A stretch of 64,000 nucleotides of DNA, from NCBI GenBank assembly GCA_026418275.1, contig JAOABQ010000095.1, forward strand, positions 46,544 to 110,543. The letters are read 5' to 3'. The notes beneath the pieces were generated by a model. That model ran no database searches. It had not been told where the DNA came from and worked only from the letters and a program-made list of their open reading frames with translations. Source of the DNA: Clostridia bacterium. Lineage in GTDB: Bacteria > Bacillota > Clostridia > Acetivibrionales > DSM-2933. This document shows, in pieces, positions 25,962 to 35,961 of the stretch (its first letter is position 1; every line of letters begins with the position of its first letter). The translations under genes were made by a program, and so were the position numbers.

Positions 25962-27242
25962 ATGTTAAGCTGGGAAACAATCGATTCGATTACACATATA
26001 GGTGGACTAGTATTTCAAGGCGCTTTGTGGACCCTTCTCATTTATTACCTGATTATTTCCATGTTCGGGTGGATTAAAAGGAAGGAAATACCCGCTGAAA
26101 AATTTCCGCCTGTAAACAAATTTGCAGTCATTATTGCAGCACACAACGAGGAAAACGTGATTGCTAATATTATACACAGTTTAAAGGTCTTGAACTATCC
26201 TAAAAATATGTATGATATCTTTGTTATTGCGGACAATTGTAATGATAACACTGCCAAAATAGCCCGGGAAAATGGTGCAATTGTCCATGAACGGTTTGAT
26301 AATGTAAAAAAAGGAAAAGGCTACTCTTTGGAGTGGATGTTTAAAAGGCTCTTTCAGTTGGAAGAAAAATATGATGCGATTTGTATATTGGACGCAGATA
26401 ACCTTGTTTCCTCAAACTTTCTTTTAGAAATGAACAAGCAGCTTCAGTTAGGCCATCAGGTTATACAAGGATATCTTGACAGTAAAAATCCTTCCGATTC
26501 ATGGATATCCGGCAATTATTCCATTGCCTATTGGATCAGCAACAGGCTCTTCCAACTCCCAAGATATTATTTAGGATTAAGCTGCGCTTTAGGCGGTACA
26601 GGGTTTGTAATGTCTACAGAAGTTCTAAAAGATATCGGTTGGGGAGCTACATGCCTTACAGAAGATCTTGAGTTTTCACTGAAACTTGTTTTAAAGGGAA
26701 AACGGGTTTCTTGGTGCCATGAAGCAAAAGTCTATGATGAAAAGCCCCTTCGTTTATCACAGTCCTGGCGTCAGAGAAAAAGATGGATGCAAGGTCATTG
26801 CGATTGTGCTGCAAGATACCTTAAAGATATGCTTAAGAAAGCTTTTAAAGACAGAGATATGGTTGCATTTGACAGTGCTTTATACTTAATTCAGCCTTTT
26901 ATTATTGTCATTAACGGTATTTCCATCGGGTTTGGCCTTATCAAATTTATTTTTTCTCTCAACCTGGCCTCCCTGTTTACTCTTGATATGTTCCTATTTA
27001 TTTCATTAATCTTTTTTGTCACCTATATCAATATTATATTTGTTGCTCTGGAAGGGAAAATGTCAAAAAAAATTGCCGCATATTTTTTAGTATATCCAGT
27101 CTACAGTCTGACCTGGGTTCCAATTATTATACAAGGGTTTTTAAATAAGAATAAACGGGAATGGGTACATACCCTTCATACAAGATCAATGAATATTCAG
27201 GAAGTAGAACGCCTCAGCGAACGTCTAGGAAAAGTTGGTTGA
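25962..27242 (+). CDS. Processive family 2 glycosyltransferase (BcsA/hyaluronan synthase-like), paralogue 1
   Basis: A 426-residue membrane glycosyltransferase. It has a membrane segment at about 18-38, then a GT2 domain with D91 (VIADNC), D144-A-D146, T233-E-D235 and Q271-R-K-R-W275, the D,D,D,QxxRW set of processive beta-glycan synthases. Three to four membrane helices close the protein. No PilZ domain is present, so c-di-GMP would have to act elsewhere. The polymer made (cellulose, poly-GlcNAc or another glucan) cannot be told. AAAGGAGCTTTTTACG precedes the ATG. A close paralogue faces it on the other strand. Confidence 0.85.
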   Translation: MLSWETIDSITHIGGLVFQGALWTLLIYYLIISMFGWIKRKEIPAEKFPPVNKFAVIIAAHNEENVIANIIHSLKVLNYPKNMYDIFVIADNCNDNTAKIARENGAIVHERFDNVKKGKGYSLEWMFKRLFQLEEKYDAICILDADNLVSSNFLLEMNKQLQLGHQVIQGYLDSKNPSDSWISGNYSIAYWISNRLFQLPRYYLGLSCALGGTGFVMSTEVLKDIGWGATCLTEDLEFSLKLVLKGKRVSWCHEAKVYDEKPLRLSQSWRQRKRWMQGHCDCAARYLKDMLKKAFKDRDMVAFDSALYLIQPFIIVINGISIGFGLIKFIFSLNLASLFTLDMFLFISLIFFVTYINIIFVALEGKMSKKIAAYFLVYPVYSLTWVPIIIQGFLNKNKREWVHTLHTRSMNIQEVERLSERLGKVG

Positions 27243-27259
27243 TTCGTTTACCGATACCT

Positions 27260-27290
27260 AAAAAAGCCTCTTCACCGAAGAGGCTTTTTA
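27260..27290. terminator. Shared terminator between convergent GT2 genes
   Basis: AAAAAGCCTCTT (27261-27272) and AAGAGGCTTTTT (27278-27289) form a perfect 12-bp stem with a 5-base loop and A/T tracts on both sides, suited to both convergent transcripts. Confidence 0.88.
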
Positions 27291-27365
27291 TGTATGAATC
27301 TATCAAATATTCAAACTTTCGGTCCCTCTCTAGTCCCCTTTACACTGCCCGCATCTAAGATCCCT

Positions 27366-28616
27366 TCATGCTTTTTCCAGATCATTAATGCGGATTTCCC
27401 TTGTATGGGTGGTATGAATCCAGTTCTTGTTGTTTTTGCTTAAAAAGCCCTGAATCGTGATAGGGAGCCATGTAATGCAGTAAAACGGATATATGATAAA
27501 CCCTGCCAATACTTTTAAATTGAATTTCCTTTCTGCGAGTATAACAGCGGGTCCATAGAAAAACTGCAGTATTACAAATACATACCATACAGTGGCTGGA
27601 AACACATATCTTAAACTATAAAAGGGTGAAACCGGATAAAAAGTCTGTATCCACATCATGATGGTAATTAAACCTATAAAAATAAAGCGTATGGGCTGGA
27701 ATAAGTATACTGCACAATCAAAAGCAACCAAATCCCTATCCCTGAAACTTTTAGAGAAAAGAGGCATAAGAAACCTGCTTGCACAGTCCGCATGTCCTTG
27801 CATCCAACGCTTTCGCTGTCTCCACGACTGCTTTAGGGTAAGGGGCTTTTCGTCATATACAACTGCATTATGTGCCCAAGCGACCTTAATATCATCTAAC
27901 GCAAGCTTCATAGTAAATTCAAGATCCTCCGTAAGACAGGTAGCTCCCCAACCAATTTTCTTCAACACTTCAAGATCAACGGCAAAGCCGGTTCCACACA
28001 AACTGCAGCTCAAACCCAGATAGTACCTTGGAAGCTGGAAAATACGGTTGGACAACCAAAAAGCTATGGAATAGGAACAAGTTATCCAGGAGTCAAAAGG
28101 ATTCTTACTGTCAATATACCCTTGAACCACCTTATGTCCCTTCATCAATTGTTTATTAATTTCAAGGAGGTAGTTGGAGGTGACCAGATTATCCGCATCA
28201 AAAACCGCAATGGCATCATACTTGTTTTCCATCATGAAAATTTTATTAAACATCCATTCAAGTGCATAGCCCTTGCCTCGTTCCTCGCTGTTTATACGCT
28301 CAAATACGATTGCCCCATGCCGGGATGCTATTTCTGCCGTCTTATCACTGCAATTGTCTGCGATGACAAAGATATCATACATATCTTTAGGGTAGTTTTG
28401 TTTATGAAGACTATCTAGAATATGCTCTATAACAAGTTCTTCATTATGGGCTGATATCACGATTGCAAATCTCTTTTGCGGCGGATAGTCCTTTAAGGTC
28501 CCTTCTTTTTTCTTTATCCATCCAAAAATGGAAATACCAAAAAAGTAACATCCCGCAACAAATATAAGAATCTGAACCACCTGGCTTATAAAATATATAA
28601 TACTTTCCAATTCCAT
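27366..28616 (-). CDS. Processive family 2 glycosyltransferase, paralogue 2
   Basis: A 416-residue protein collinear with the opposite-strand GT2 gene: same N-terminal helix, IVISAHNEELVI, VIADNCSDKTA, FDADNLV, ATCLTEDLEFTMKL, SWRQRKRWMQGHADCA and C-terminal membrane helices ending in LPITIQGFLSKNNKNWIHT. All processive-synthase residues are kept, so both copies should be active. The two genes look like an inverted duplication that has since diverged, possibly with different acceptors or regulation. The ATG follows TTTTGGAGGAATTAA. Confidence 0.85.
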   Translation of the reverse strand: MELESIIYFISQVVQILIFVAGCYFFGISIFGWIKKKEGTLKDYPPQKRFAIVISAHNEELVIEHILDSLHKQNYPKDMYDIFVIADNCSDKTAEIASRHGAIVFERINSEERGKGYALEWMFNKIFMMENKYDAIAVFDADNLVTSNYLLEINKQLMKGHKVVQGYIDSKNPFDSWITCSYSIAFWLSNRIFQLPRYYLGLSCSLCGTGFAVDLEVLKKIGWGATCLTEDLEFTMKLALDDIKVAWAHNAVVYDEKPLTLKQSWRQRKRWMQGHADCASRFLMPLFSKSFRDRDLVAFDCAVYLFQPIRFIFIGLITIMMWIQTFYPVSPFYSLRYVFPATVWYVFVILQFFYGPAVILAERKFNLKVLAGFIIYPFYCITWLPITIQGFLSKNNKNWIHTTHTREIRINDLEKA

Positions 28617-28695
28617 TTAATTCCTCCAAAATATAAGCATAAAATATCTCAAGCCTTTTACGCATTTAAACACATAGGCGCAAGGAATACTTTAT

Positions 28696-28799
28696 TTAAG
28701 ATAACGGATTGTAAAGGCAAATTTTCGATATCTGAAAAACCCTAGGATAACCAAGTATTTCATCTCTCGAATACTCCATTCCTCAACTTCGTTATCTAT
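28696..28799. repeat. Fold-back repeat family R1, copy 2
   Basis: It runs from TTTAAGATAACGGA to CTTCGTTATCTAT. It shares TATTTCATCTCTCGAAT, the TTTCGAT/TCTGA block and the right end TTCGTTATCTAT with the copy at 11184-11286; the left end has drifted. It lies in the divergent GT2/GH15 gap. Confidence 0.8.
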
Positions 28800-28924
28800 G
28801 AAATTAAAAACAGTACATTTCAAGTACGTCCAATTATCAGTTTTGCCAATTTTAAGAGAAATCATTCTCAAATTATCATTATTATTTAATTTTATGTAGA
28901 GATGAGGTATATACCATTTTTTTG

Positions 28925-28990
28925 AGGAAATGGCTTACCAACGGAATTGATTTATGAAATACTGCTAAAATTAATGAAAATTGGTATAAA
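28925..28990 (+). repeat. Fold-back repeat family R4, partial copy 3
   Basis: AATTGATTTATGAAATACTG is followed by TAAAATTAATGAAAATTGGT. This matches the block GATTTGATTTATGGAATACT...TTTAATGCAAAC of the copy near 38740. It is a degenerate, partial copy upstream of the GH15 gene. Confidence 0.45.
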
Positions 28991-29126
28991 AGATGAATAT
29001 GTATAATTTTCTAAGCATTAATTTTTTAAGAGAAGTATGCTATAATTATTTTTAACTTTCTATTTTATATAGCACTTTGACATATCATGAAACGTTATAT
29101 CTAAAATTAAAGCGGGGGTCAAAAGA

Positions 29127-31061
29127 ATGACAAAAACTTATTTCAATCATGGAGTTATCGGTAATTCGAGCATGCTTGGCTGTTTAACCGATAAAGGAGA
29201 GCTTGTGAGGCTCTTCTGGCCGCATATTGATTACCCACAGCATATTGAAAAAATGGCCGTAGGCATTTTTGATACGAATCAAAAGAACAGTACCCTTTGG
29301 CTGGATGCTTCCAATTGGTCCATATCTCAAAAGTATATTAAGGATACAAACATTCTCGAAACCGTCTTTGTAAACACCGACAGAGCATTTAAAGTCACTC
29401 AGGCAGACTTTGTTTTACCGGATAAAGATGTCTTGGTAAGGCACTTTGAAATCGAATATACAGGCCAATGTGAAATGGACCTTGGATTTGTCTCTTACTC
29501 CTCCTGTATAACGTCAACGCCCAATTTAAGAAGTGTTTTGTTTGATTTCCCAACCGATTCATTAATTCATTATATGCATAACTATTACATTTCGGTTTCC
29601 GGAAACCGGGAAGTTTATCAATTTCAACTGGGAAACAACGCATATAACAGTGCAAGTTATACTGAACTCCGAGGTTTTGACAGTATTGGCATGATGCAGG
29701 ATGGGGCACTTTCCTGGAAACTGGGAACCATTCATCCGAATGAAAAGAAGTTCTTTTCTCTTAAAATATGTGCATCAGGTACTTTAAAAGGTGTTAAAGA
29801 GTTAATGCCTACGGTGAAATATTCGGATACCCATTTGGAGTATGATCAGACAAAGGAATACTGGCTTCAATTTATAAATAACGCCAACAAGGTAAACACA
29901 GGAAATCATGATATTGATGATTTATACAAAAGATCCTTGCTTGTTTTCAAGTTAATGTCCGACAAAAAGACCGGCGGTCTCTTAGCCTCTGCTGAAATTG
30001 ACGAAACCTTCTCAAAATGCGGCAGATATGCTTACTGCTGGGGCAGGGATGCTGCATTTATCACCGACGCCCTTGATAAATGCGGACTTATTGAGGCAGT
30101 AGATAATTTTTATTACTGGGCAGCAAAGTACCAGGAGGAAGATGGCTCCTGGCAGCAGAGATATTATATGGACGGTAATTTGGCACCTTCCTGGGGTATG
30201 CAGGTGGACGAAACCGGTACACTCATATGGGGAATGCTTAATCATTATGAAATTGCCAAAGACCGTTCTTTCCTTGAAAAGGTATGGCCGAGTGTTCAAA
30301 AAGGTGTGGAGTTCCTCATCTCCTTCACCGATGAGGAAACAGGGCTTCCAAAACCAAGCTATGATCTGTGGGAAGAACGTGTGGGCGAACATACTTACTC
30401 CTGTGCTGCGGTATATGGGGGTATTAAATCCGGTGCAAAAATAGCCTCTATTTTGGGCTTGGACCCATCCATTATTACAAAATGGGAAAAAGCTGCTTTT
30501 AATTTAAAGGCCGCCATTGAAAAAAACCTTTGGAAGGAAAATCAGAAACGTTTTATCCGAAGTGTCAGAACCAAACTTAATCCGTGGGGTGGAGAGTACT
30601 CCAACAATATCACCGTTATCCAGGTAAATTCAAAAGGCTACAGCCGGGATGTTACACTGGAAGACTGGATGGTGGATGTAAGCTTGCTTGGTATTTCTAT
30701 TCCCTTCGGTGTGTATGATGCCTGTGATTACCGGGTGCAGCATACAGCCAAGCTCATTGAGGATGTGCTCACCTGCCATGGGGTAGGCGGTATCAAACGG
30801 TATGAAAATGATAATTATATTGGCGGAAATCCTTGGATCCTTACCACCCTTTGGGTAGCACTTTATCATATCCGAAATAAGAATTACGATAAAGCCTTAG
30901 AGTATCTCAACTGGGCTGTTAAAGGACGAACCGAACTTGGAATGCTACCTGAGCAAATCAGCAAGGATAATGGTAAACCTGCATGGGTTATCCCCCTCAC
31001 ATGGTCCCATGCCATGTTTGTTCTGGTACTTTTTGAACTTTTAGAAGCAGGAAAGCTTTAA
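29127..31061 (+). CDS. Glycoside hydrolase family 15 (glucoamylase/glucodextranase-like)
   Basis: A 644-residue protein without a signal peptide, so cytoplasmic. The N-terminal beta-sandwich (1-270) leads to an (alpha/alpha)6 barrel. The GH15 landmarks are visible: CGRYAYCWGRDAAFITDAL, the catalytic acid region PSYDLWEERVGEHTYS and the catalytic base region MLPEQISKDNGKPAWVIPLTWSHAM. Family members release glucose or related sugars from alpha-glucans, oligosaccharides or trehalose; the substrate here is unknown. AGCGGGGGTCAAAAGA precedes the ATG. Its terminator follows directly and it appears monocistronic. Confidence 0.9.
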   Translation: MTKTYFNHGVIGNSSMLGCLTDKGELVRLFWPHIDYPQHIEKMAVGIFDTNQKNSTLWLDASNWSISQKYIKDTNILETVFVNTDRAFKVTQADFVLPDKDVLVRHFEIEYTGQCEMDLGFVSYSSCITSTPNLRSVLFDFPTDSLIHYMHNYYISVSGNREVYQFQLGNNAYNSASYTELRGFDSIGMMQDGALSWKLGTIHPNEKKFFSLKICASGTLKGVKELMPTVKYSDTHLEYDQTKEYWLQFINNANKVNTGNHDIDDLYKRSLLVFKLMSDKKTGGLLASAEIDETFSKCGRYAYCWGRDAAFITDALDKCGLIEAVDNFYYWAAKYQEEDGSWQQRYYMDGNLAPSWGMQVDETGTLIWGMLNHYEIAKDRSFLEKVWPSVQKGVEFLISFTDEETGLPKPSYDLWEERVGEHTYSCAAVYGGIKSGAKIASILGLDPSIITKWEKAAFNLKAAIEKNLWKENQKRFIRSVRTKLNPWGGEYSNNITVIQVNSKGYSRDVTLEDWMVDVSLLGISIPFGVYDACDYRVQHTAKLIEDVLTCHGVGGIKRYENDNYIGGNPWILTTLWVALYHIRNKNYDKALEYLNWAVKGRTELGMLPEQISKDNGKPAWVIPLTWSHAMFVLVLFELLEAGKL

Positions 31062-31090
31062 AAAATAGCCCCTAAATAGGGCTATTTTCT
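31062..31090 (+). terminator. Terminator after the GH15 gene
   Basis: AAAATAGCCC (31062-31071) pairs with GGGCTATTTT (31079-31088) around a 7-base loop, directly after the stop codon. Confidence 0.85.
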
Positions 31091-31115
31091 ATTTATATTG
31101 CAATACAATCGTCAT

Positions 31116-31323
31116 AAGTTAACTCGTTGTGCCAGCTAGGTTTATTAGGTGGAAAGATTATTTGCGTAAAGACTTTAGAGCATGTTAATCCGAGTGAGGA
31201 AAATGCAAATCCAATGTTTGAAGCGAAGCAAGTTTGGATTTGCCCGAGCTGAATTTACATGCTCTTAAGGCTTTACGCATCACAGTTCTTGGAACCTAAT
31301 AACCTTGCGCAACAAATTAACTT
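31116..31323. repeat. 208-bp fold-back element, family R2, copy 1
   Basis: The ends AAGTTAACTCGTTGTGCC and GCGCAACAAATTAACTT are imperfect inverted repeats. The inner arms also pair: GGTTTATTAGGT with ACCTAATAACC, GCGTAAAGACTTTAGAGCATG with CATGCTCTTAAGGCTTTACGC (each shown as two parts), and GCAAATCCAA with TTGGATTTGC. The whole unit could fold into one long hairpin. It has no ORF. A second copy lies at 60467-60600. Confidence 0.85.
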
Positions 31324-31369
31324 AAGCGTGTATGATTTCTGTTTTTCTTGATTGAGAGGGAGTGGTTTC

Positions 31370-31741
31370 ATGTTAAAATATCTGAACAGCCATGAGAAAT
31401 TCATAAAAAAAGCGTTAGAAAATGAAGACACTGATTATGATTGGAAAAGTTTAAGTGATTTTCATAGAACTCAAATTGCTTACATCCAGCATGAAAGGCT
31501 TATTCACCTTCTTGTGACGCTTTCATTCGGTCTATTTGCCTTTATATCAGTTTACTTTACGATGATCTTAAATAGGGTGGAAATCGTACTTCTGGATATA
31601 CTTCTTCTTACCCTATTAGTGCCTTATATTATACATTATTTCAAGCTGGAAAACGGAATTAGCCGCTGGTATCACCTTGATAACGAAATAACCCGGCGGT
31701 GCGGAAAGATCTCTGCCTGCTATAAAGATATGAAAAATTGA
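31370..31741 (+). CDS. Small membrane protein of unknown function (123 aa)
   Basis: A protein of 123 residues from the ATG at 31370, chosen because GAGGGAGTGGTTTC precedes it; the longer frame opens with a TTG inside that site. Residues 1-42 are charged and helical. Two membrane helices lie at about 45-66 and 70-90, and a charged C-terminal tail with RRCGKISAC follows. No family is recognised. It is convergent with the YdcF-like gene, the gap being 16 bases. Confidence 0.65.
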   Translation: MLKYLNSHEKFIKKALENEDTDYDWKSLSDFHRTQIAYIQHERLIHLLVTLSFGLFAFISVYFTMILNRVEIVLLDILLLTLLVPYIIHYFKLENGISRWYHLDNEITRRCGKISACYKDMKN

Positions 31742-31757
31742 GGGTTTGACCATAAAA

Positions 31758-32345
31758 TCATCGATTTATCCGGTCAAATATATAATACTTTATAATTGCA
31801 GCACTTTCCCGGATGTAGGATAATGTCTTTTTCAGAGGTTTGCTTGAAGGAGCAGAAGCTCCGGAACAATATTCCAAATTATCTTTTGCAATCAACATGG
31901 ATCTGAATAGATGAAAATCACTGGTCACAACAAGAACTCTTTTTTTCTCTTTATCCCTTATGATTTTCTTTGAAAAATCAATATTTGTAAATGTTGTAGA
32001 AGAACGGTCCTCAACAACAATTTTATTATCCGGGACCCCTCGCTCCAAAAGCCAGTTTCGCATTGATTCTCCTACAGGGATTTGATCTTTAGGACCTTTC
32101 CCGCCGCTCACAATAATAAACTCCCCAAACCCCCGGTTAAACAATTCAAGTCCCTTTGAAAGTCTCATTTCAAGCCATTCATCCGGATGATATCCATCCT
32201 TTAATGCATAACCTAAAATAAGGATACAATCGGATTTTTGCGGCTTGTAATAATAAGGGGCAGTAATAATCACTGCCTCAAAAAGCGTAAAAGAAGTGAG
32301 AAAAAAAACCACTACTGCTATGAATAGCTTTTTTGTTTTTTTCAT
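31758..32345 (-). CDS. YdcF/SanA-like DUF218 protein
   Basis: A 195-residue protein with one N-terminal membrane segment (8-26) and an extracytoplasmic DUF218 domain. The family pattern is clear: DCILILGYALKDG, RLSKGLELFNRG, IIVSGGKGPKDQ, VPDNKIVVEDRSSTTFTN and VLVVTSDFHLFRS. Members such as ElyC, SanA and YdcF are linked to envelope and wall-precursor handling, but their reaction is not settled. The methyltransferase gene lies 36 bases upstream, so the two may be cotranscribed. Confidence 0.85.
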   Translation of the reverse strand: MKKTKKLFIAVVVFFLTSFTLFEAVIITAPYYYKPQKSDCILILGYALKDGYHPDEWLEMRLSKGLELFNRGFGEFIIVSGGKGPKDQIPVGESMRNWLLERGVPDNKIVVEDRSSTTFTNIDFSKKIIRDKEKKRVLVVTSDFHLFRSMLIAKDNLEYCSGASAPSSKPLKKTLSYIRESAAIIKYYIFDRINR

Positions 32346-32381
32346 TACAATACCCCTTATGGCAAAGTTATACCCGCTCTA

Positions 32382-33227
32382 TTACTTTTCAAGTATTGAG
32401 ACCACCATTTTTACAAAGCCTTCCTTCACTAGGGGCATCACAGCCAAAGGTTTTAAAATTCCCCTCAAGGGAACCTCCCGGTAATAGGAAACCTTGTAAT
32501 CGGTAGCCTTTATGATTTTACCAAATCTCTTTATTGTCATTCCGTTGATATACGAAAAATAATCCTGTCCATTTTGGTCTTTTGAAATCCTGAAGTTGAT
32601 TCTTTCCTTGCCATCCGGAAGTGTACTTACCAGCTCCCTGTAAACTTTCGTTAATACTCTGTCGCTAAAAAATATATGCACCCATGGAAAGCCGATTACA
32701 TCACTCAAATGAGCCCCATAGGGATGGTGATAAGGCGGAAAGTTAAGGTAAACCCTTCCTCCAGGCTTTAAAACCCGGTAGCATTCCTTGAGCACACCCA
32801 TTGGGTCGTCAACATGCTCCATTGCATCATTCATAATAATCGAATCAAAAAAACCATCTTCAAACTGTAGGTTTGCAGCATCGCCTAAAACAAATTGGAA
32901 TTGAGGCAAAAGGCCCTTTTCTTTGGCCAATTTGTTCGCATCCCTTTCATACCGCTCAACCACATCAATACCATATATTTTTTTTACACCCTGTGTTGCA
33001 TAAAATAGGGTTTTGCCTGCTGCTCCACATCCGATATCCAATACTACTTTATCTTTAAACATTTCATCCGTACTGACTTTCTCAAGATAAAACTTAATCG
33101 TATCCAATCCCTTTTCAAACTGCCACTCGGAATAGGTTTTTACACCTTGGTTTTGAAGGTTGAAGGGGTGAACAGGCAGAGGAAACATTTTATTCAGCGA
33201 CTTACATAAATTCACTTTGAAGCTCAT
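32382..33227 (-). CDS. Class I SAM-dependent methyltransferase
   Basis: A 281-residue protein with motif I VVLDIGCGAAGKTLFYA, the acidic end of strand 2 (IYGIDVVERYERDA), the strand-4 region DSIIMNDAMEHVDDP and the post-motif GGRVYLNFPPYHHPYG. These are typical of methyltransferases of the UbiE/Coq5-like superfamily that act on lipids, sugars or small molecules. The C-terminal 80 residues are outside the core and may bind substrate. The substrate is unknown. AGAAAGGTAATGCT precedes the ATG. Confidence 0.8.
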   Translation of the reverse strand: MSFKVNLCKSLNKMFPLPVHPFNLQNQGVKTYSEWQFEKGLDTIKFYLEKVSTDEMFKDKVVLDIGCGAAGKTLFYATQGVKKIYGIDVVERYERDANKLAKEKGLLPQFQFVLGDAANLQFEDGFFDSIIMNDAMEHVDDPMGVLKECYRVLKPGGRVYLNFPPYHHPYGAHLSDVIGFPWVHIFFSDRVLTKVYRELVSTLPDGKERINFRISKDQNGQDYFSYINGMTIKRFGKIIKATDYKVSYYREVPLRGILKPLAVMPLVKEGFVKMVVSILEK

Positions 33228-33434
33228 AGCATTACCTTTCTATATACCTATATCGTTATCTTTGATGCTTTAGATTACTCATTTTCCACTAAGATCAGCA
33301 CGGCCTGTTTCTTAAAAGCATTTTTTACATATACTTTTATCGAACGCAAACTGTACTTCAAAATTCTTTCTTATGTTTAATAATAATTTATTTTTGATGA
33401 ATTCTCAAGGAAATTCGAACTGTAAAATTATATA

Positions 33435-33463
33435 AAAAAACTCCGATCATCTCGGAGTTTTTT
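33435..33463 (-). terminator. Terminator of the ctsR-clpC operon
   Basis: AAAAAACTCCGA (33435-33446) and TCGGAGTTTTTT (33452-33463) form a perfect 12-bp stem with a 5-base loop, 60 bases after the clpC stop on the minus strand. Nothing else is recognised in 33228-33522. Confidence 0.88.
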
Positions 33464-33522
33464 ATAAGTGGTATTGCCAAACGATCACCCAAGGCGAAAC
33501 GTACTTGATGCCCGGATAATCT

Positions 33523-35955
33523 TTATTTTTTATTCAAAAGCAGTTTATCCCCGTCAGTCTCAATCAGTACCTTATCACCGGGCCTAACCTTTCCTTCCAG
33601 CATTTCTTCTGCAAGCCGGTCCTCAACCAAGCTCTGTATCGATCTTCTCAAAGGCCTTGCTCCATAAGTCTGGTCAAAACCGTTCTTTGCAAGGAGTTCC
33701 TTTGCGGAATCCTCAATCTCAAGGGTTATATTGCTTTGTTTTAGCCTCTTAGAAAGGCCCTCCAACATGATTCCCACAATCTTTTTAATATGTTCTTGAT
33801 CCAATGGATGGAAAACAATAATTTCATCCACCCTGTTCAAAAACTCGGGTCTAAAGGTTCTCTTCAATTCTCCCATTACATTGTTTTTCATATCTTCATA
33901 GTTCTTTGCTTTTTCATCTCCGCCTGCGGAAAAACCTAACCGCTTCGGCTCAGTAATGAGTCTTGCACCCACATTGGATGTCATAATGATAACAGTATTT
34001 CTGAAGTCAACCGTTCTTCCCTGGGAATCGGTAAGCCTCCCATCTTCAAGGATTTGAAGCAGTATATTGAATACATCCGGGTGGGCTTTTTCGATTTCAT
34101 CAAAAAGAACTACCGAATACGGCTTCCTTCTTACTTTTTCTGTAAGCTGGCCGCCTTCATCATATCCCACATACCCCGGAGGTGATCCAACAAGTCTGGA
34201 AACACTGTGCTTCTCCATATATTCAGACATATCAATACGGATCATGGAGTTTTCATCTCCAAAAAGTGATTCTGCAAGTGCTTTACACAATTCAGTCTTA
34301 CCAACCCCTGTAGGTCCCATAAATATAAATGATCCTACCGGACGTTTCGGATCTTTAAGACCGACTCTACCTCTCCTGATTGCCCTTGATACAGCTTTAA
34401 CAGCTTCTTGCTGACCAATTACCCGCATATGCAAAATATCTTCCATCTTTAAAAGTCTTTCGGATTCTTCCTCAGCCAGCTTCTTGACCGGAATTCCGGT
34501 CCAGCTTGCAACAATTTCAGCAACCCTTTCTTCTGTAACAACATCTGTCTTGGTTTGATTCTTCTGCTGCCAATCATTCTTAACCTTATCCAGTTCATTC
34601 TTTAAGGTTTGCTCTTCATCCCGGATCTTTGCCGCTTTTTCATACTCTTGAGACCGAATGGCATCCTCTTTTTCCTTCCTTAAGTCCTCCACCTGCTCTT
34701 CCAACTTCTTGAGATCCGGAGGAGCTGTAAATGACTGAAGCCTTACTCTGGATGCAGCTTCATCAATCAAGTCAATCGCTTTATCCGGAAGAAACCGGTC
34801 AGTTATATAGCGGTCTGAAAGCTTTACTGCCGCAACAACAGCATCATCGGTAATTTTCACTCTGTGATGGGCTTCATATTTATCCCTTACACCCTTTAAA
34901 ATTTCTACTGCTTCTTCAATGGAAGGCTCATCAATGGTTATGGGCTGGAACCTTCTTTCTAAAGCAGCATCCTTTTCAACATGCTTTCTGTACTCATCCA
35001 GGGTTGTTGCGCCGATTACCTGGATCTCACCCCTTGCAAGAGAGGGCTTTAAAATATTGGAAGCGTCAATAGCGCCTTCTGCTGCGCCTGCCCCAATAAT
35101 CGTGTGCATTTCGTCGATAAAGAGAATTACATTTCCAGCCTTCCTAATTTCATCGAGAGCTTTTTTCAGCCTTTCCTCAAACTCGCCCCGGTACTTGGCT
35201 CCGGCCACCATGGAGGAAAGATCCAGCGTAACTACACGTTTATCTTTTAAAATTTCAGGAATATTGCCTTCTACAATTTTTTGTGCCAAACCTTCGGCAA
35301 TTGCAGTCTTTCCTACTCCAGGTTCACCAATTACGCACGGGTTATTCTTTGTTCTCCTGCTCAAAATCTGTATAACCCTTTCAATTTCCTTATCTCTTCC
35401 TACAACCGGGTCAAATTTACCCTCTCTGGCCATATCGGTCAAATCTCTTCCGAACTGGTTTAAAGTAGGTGTATTGGAATAACTGGAAGCATTCTTGGGT
35501 GCGCCGGTAGCGCCTGGAGCTTCCTCATTAAGAATCCTTCCGATTTCCCCATAAAGCTTTTGCGGGTCTACTCCCAAATCTACAATAATCCTAACAGCAA
35601 CACTCTCTCCCTCCTTCATAATTCCGAGGAGAAGATGCTCTGTTCCAATGTAGTTATGGCCCATTTTCCTGGCTTCTCTAAAGCTTAACTCAAGCACCCG
35701 CTTGGTCCTTGGCGTAAAGCCTAAAGGCTGCTCGGTTGTTTCCTGGCCTCTTCCGATTAACTCTTCAATTTCCTTAATAATTTTCTCTTCGGTAACGCCC
35801 TGACTTTGCAGCACCCGGGCTGCAACTCCGCTGCCCTCCTTGACAAGACCCAAAAGAAGGTGTTCCGTTCCTACATAGTTGTGCCCGAACTGCATTGCGC
35901 TCTCCTGTGAGAATGCAATGGCTTTTTCCGCTTTTTCCGTAAATCTACCGTACAT
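33523..35955 (-). CDS. clpC: Clp protease ATP-binding subunit ClpC
   Basis: An 810-residue Hsp100 unfoldase. It has two Clp_N repeats (1-145), AAA domain 1 with Walker A at about 210-218 (GEPGVGKTA) and IDEMHT, a UVR-containing middle coiled coil at about 420-455 ([12 protein letters not shown]), AAA domain 2 with GPTGVGKTE and [11 protein letters not shown], and the C-terminal D2-small domain. It feeds proteins, including those arginine-phosphorylated by McsB, to ClpP. It is the last gene of the CtsR operon. Confidence 0.97.
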   Translation of the reverse strand: MYGRFTEKAEKAIAFSQESAMQFGHNYVGTEHLLLGLVKEGSGVAARVLQSQGVTEEKIIKEIEELIGRGQETTEQPLGFTPRTKRVLELSFREARKMGHNYIGTEHLLLGIMKEGESVAVRIIVDLGVDPQKLYGEIGRILNEEAPGATGAPKNASSYSNTPTLNQFGRDLTDMAREGKFDPVVGRDKEIERVIQILSRRTKNNPCVIGEPGVGKTAIAEGLAQKIVEGNIPEILKDKRVVTLDLSSMVAGAKYRGEFEERLKKALDEIRKAGNVILFIDEMHTIIGAGAAEGAIDASNILKPSLARGEIQVIGATTLDEYRKHVEKDAALERRFQPITIDEPSIEEAVEILKGVRDKYEAHHRVKITDDAVVAAVKLSDRYITDRFLPDKAIDLIDEAASRVRLQSFTAPPDLKKLEEQVEDLRKEKEDAIRSQEYEKAAKIRDEEQTLKNELDKVKNDWQQKNQTKTDVVTEERVAEIVASWTGIPVKKLAEEESERLLKMEDILHMRVIGQQEAVKAVSRAIRRGRVGLKDPKRPVGSFIFMGPTGVGKTELCKALAESLFGDENSMIRIDMSEYMEKHSVSRLVGSPPGYVGYDEGGQLTEKVRRKPYSVVLFDEIEKAHPDVFNILLQILEDGRLTDSQGRTVDFRNTVIIMTSNVGARLITEPKRLGFSAGGDEKAKNYEDMKNNVMGELKRTFRPEFLNRVDEIIVFHPLDQEHIKKIVGIMLEGLSKRLKQSNITLEIEDSAKELLAKNGFDQTYGARPLRRSIQSLVEDRLAEEMLEGKVRPGDKVLIETDGDKLLLNKK

Positions 35956-35961
35956 CTATCA

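Noticed and set aside
34919..35482. A 187-codon frame antisense to clpC
   Set aside because: It lies inside a highly conserved gene on the other strand and has Ser/Ile-rich shadow composition.
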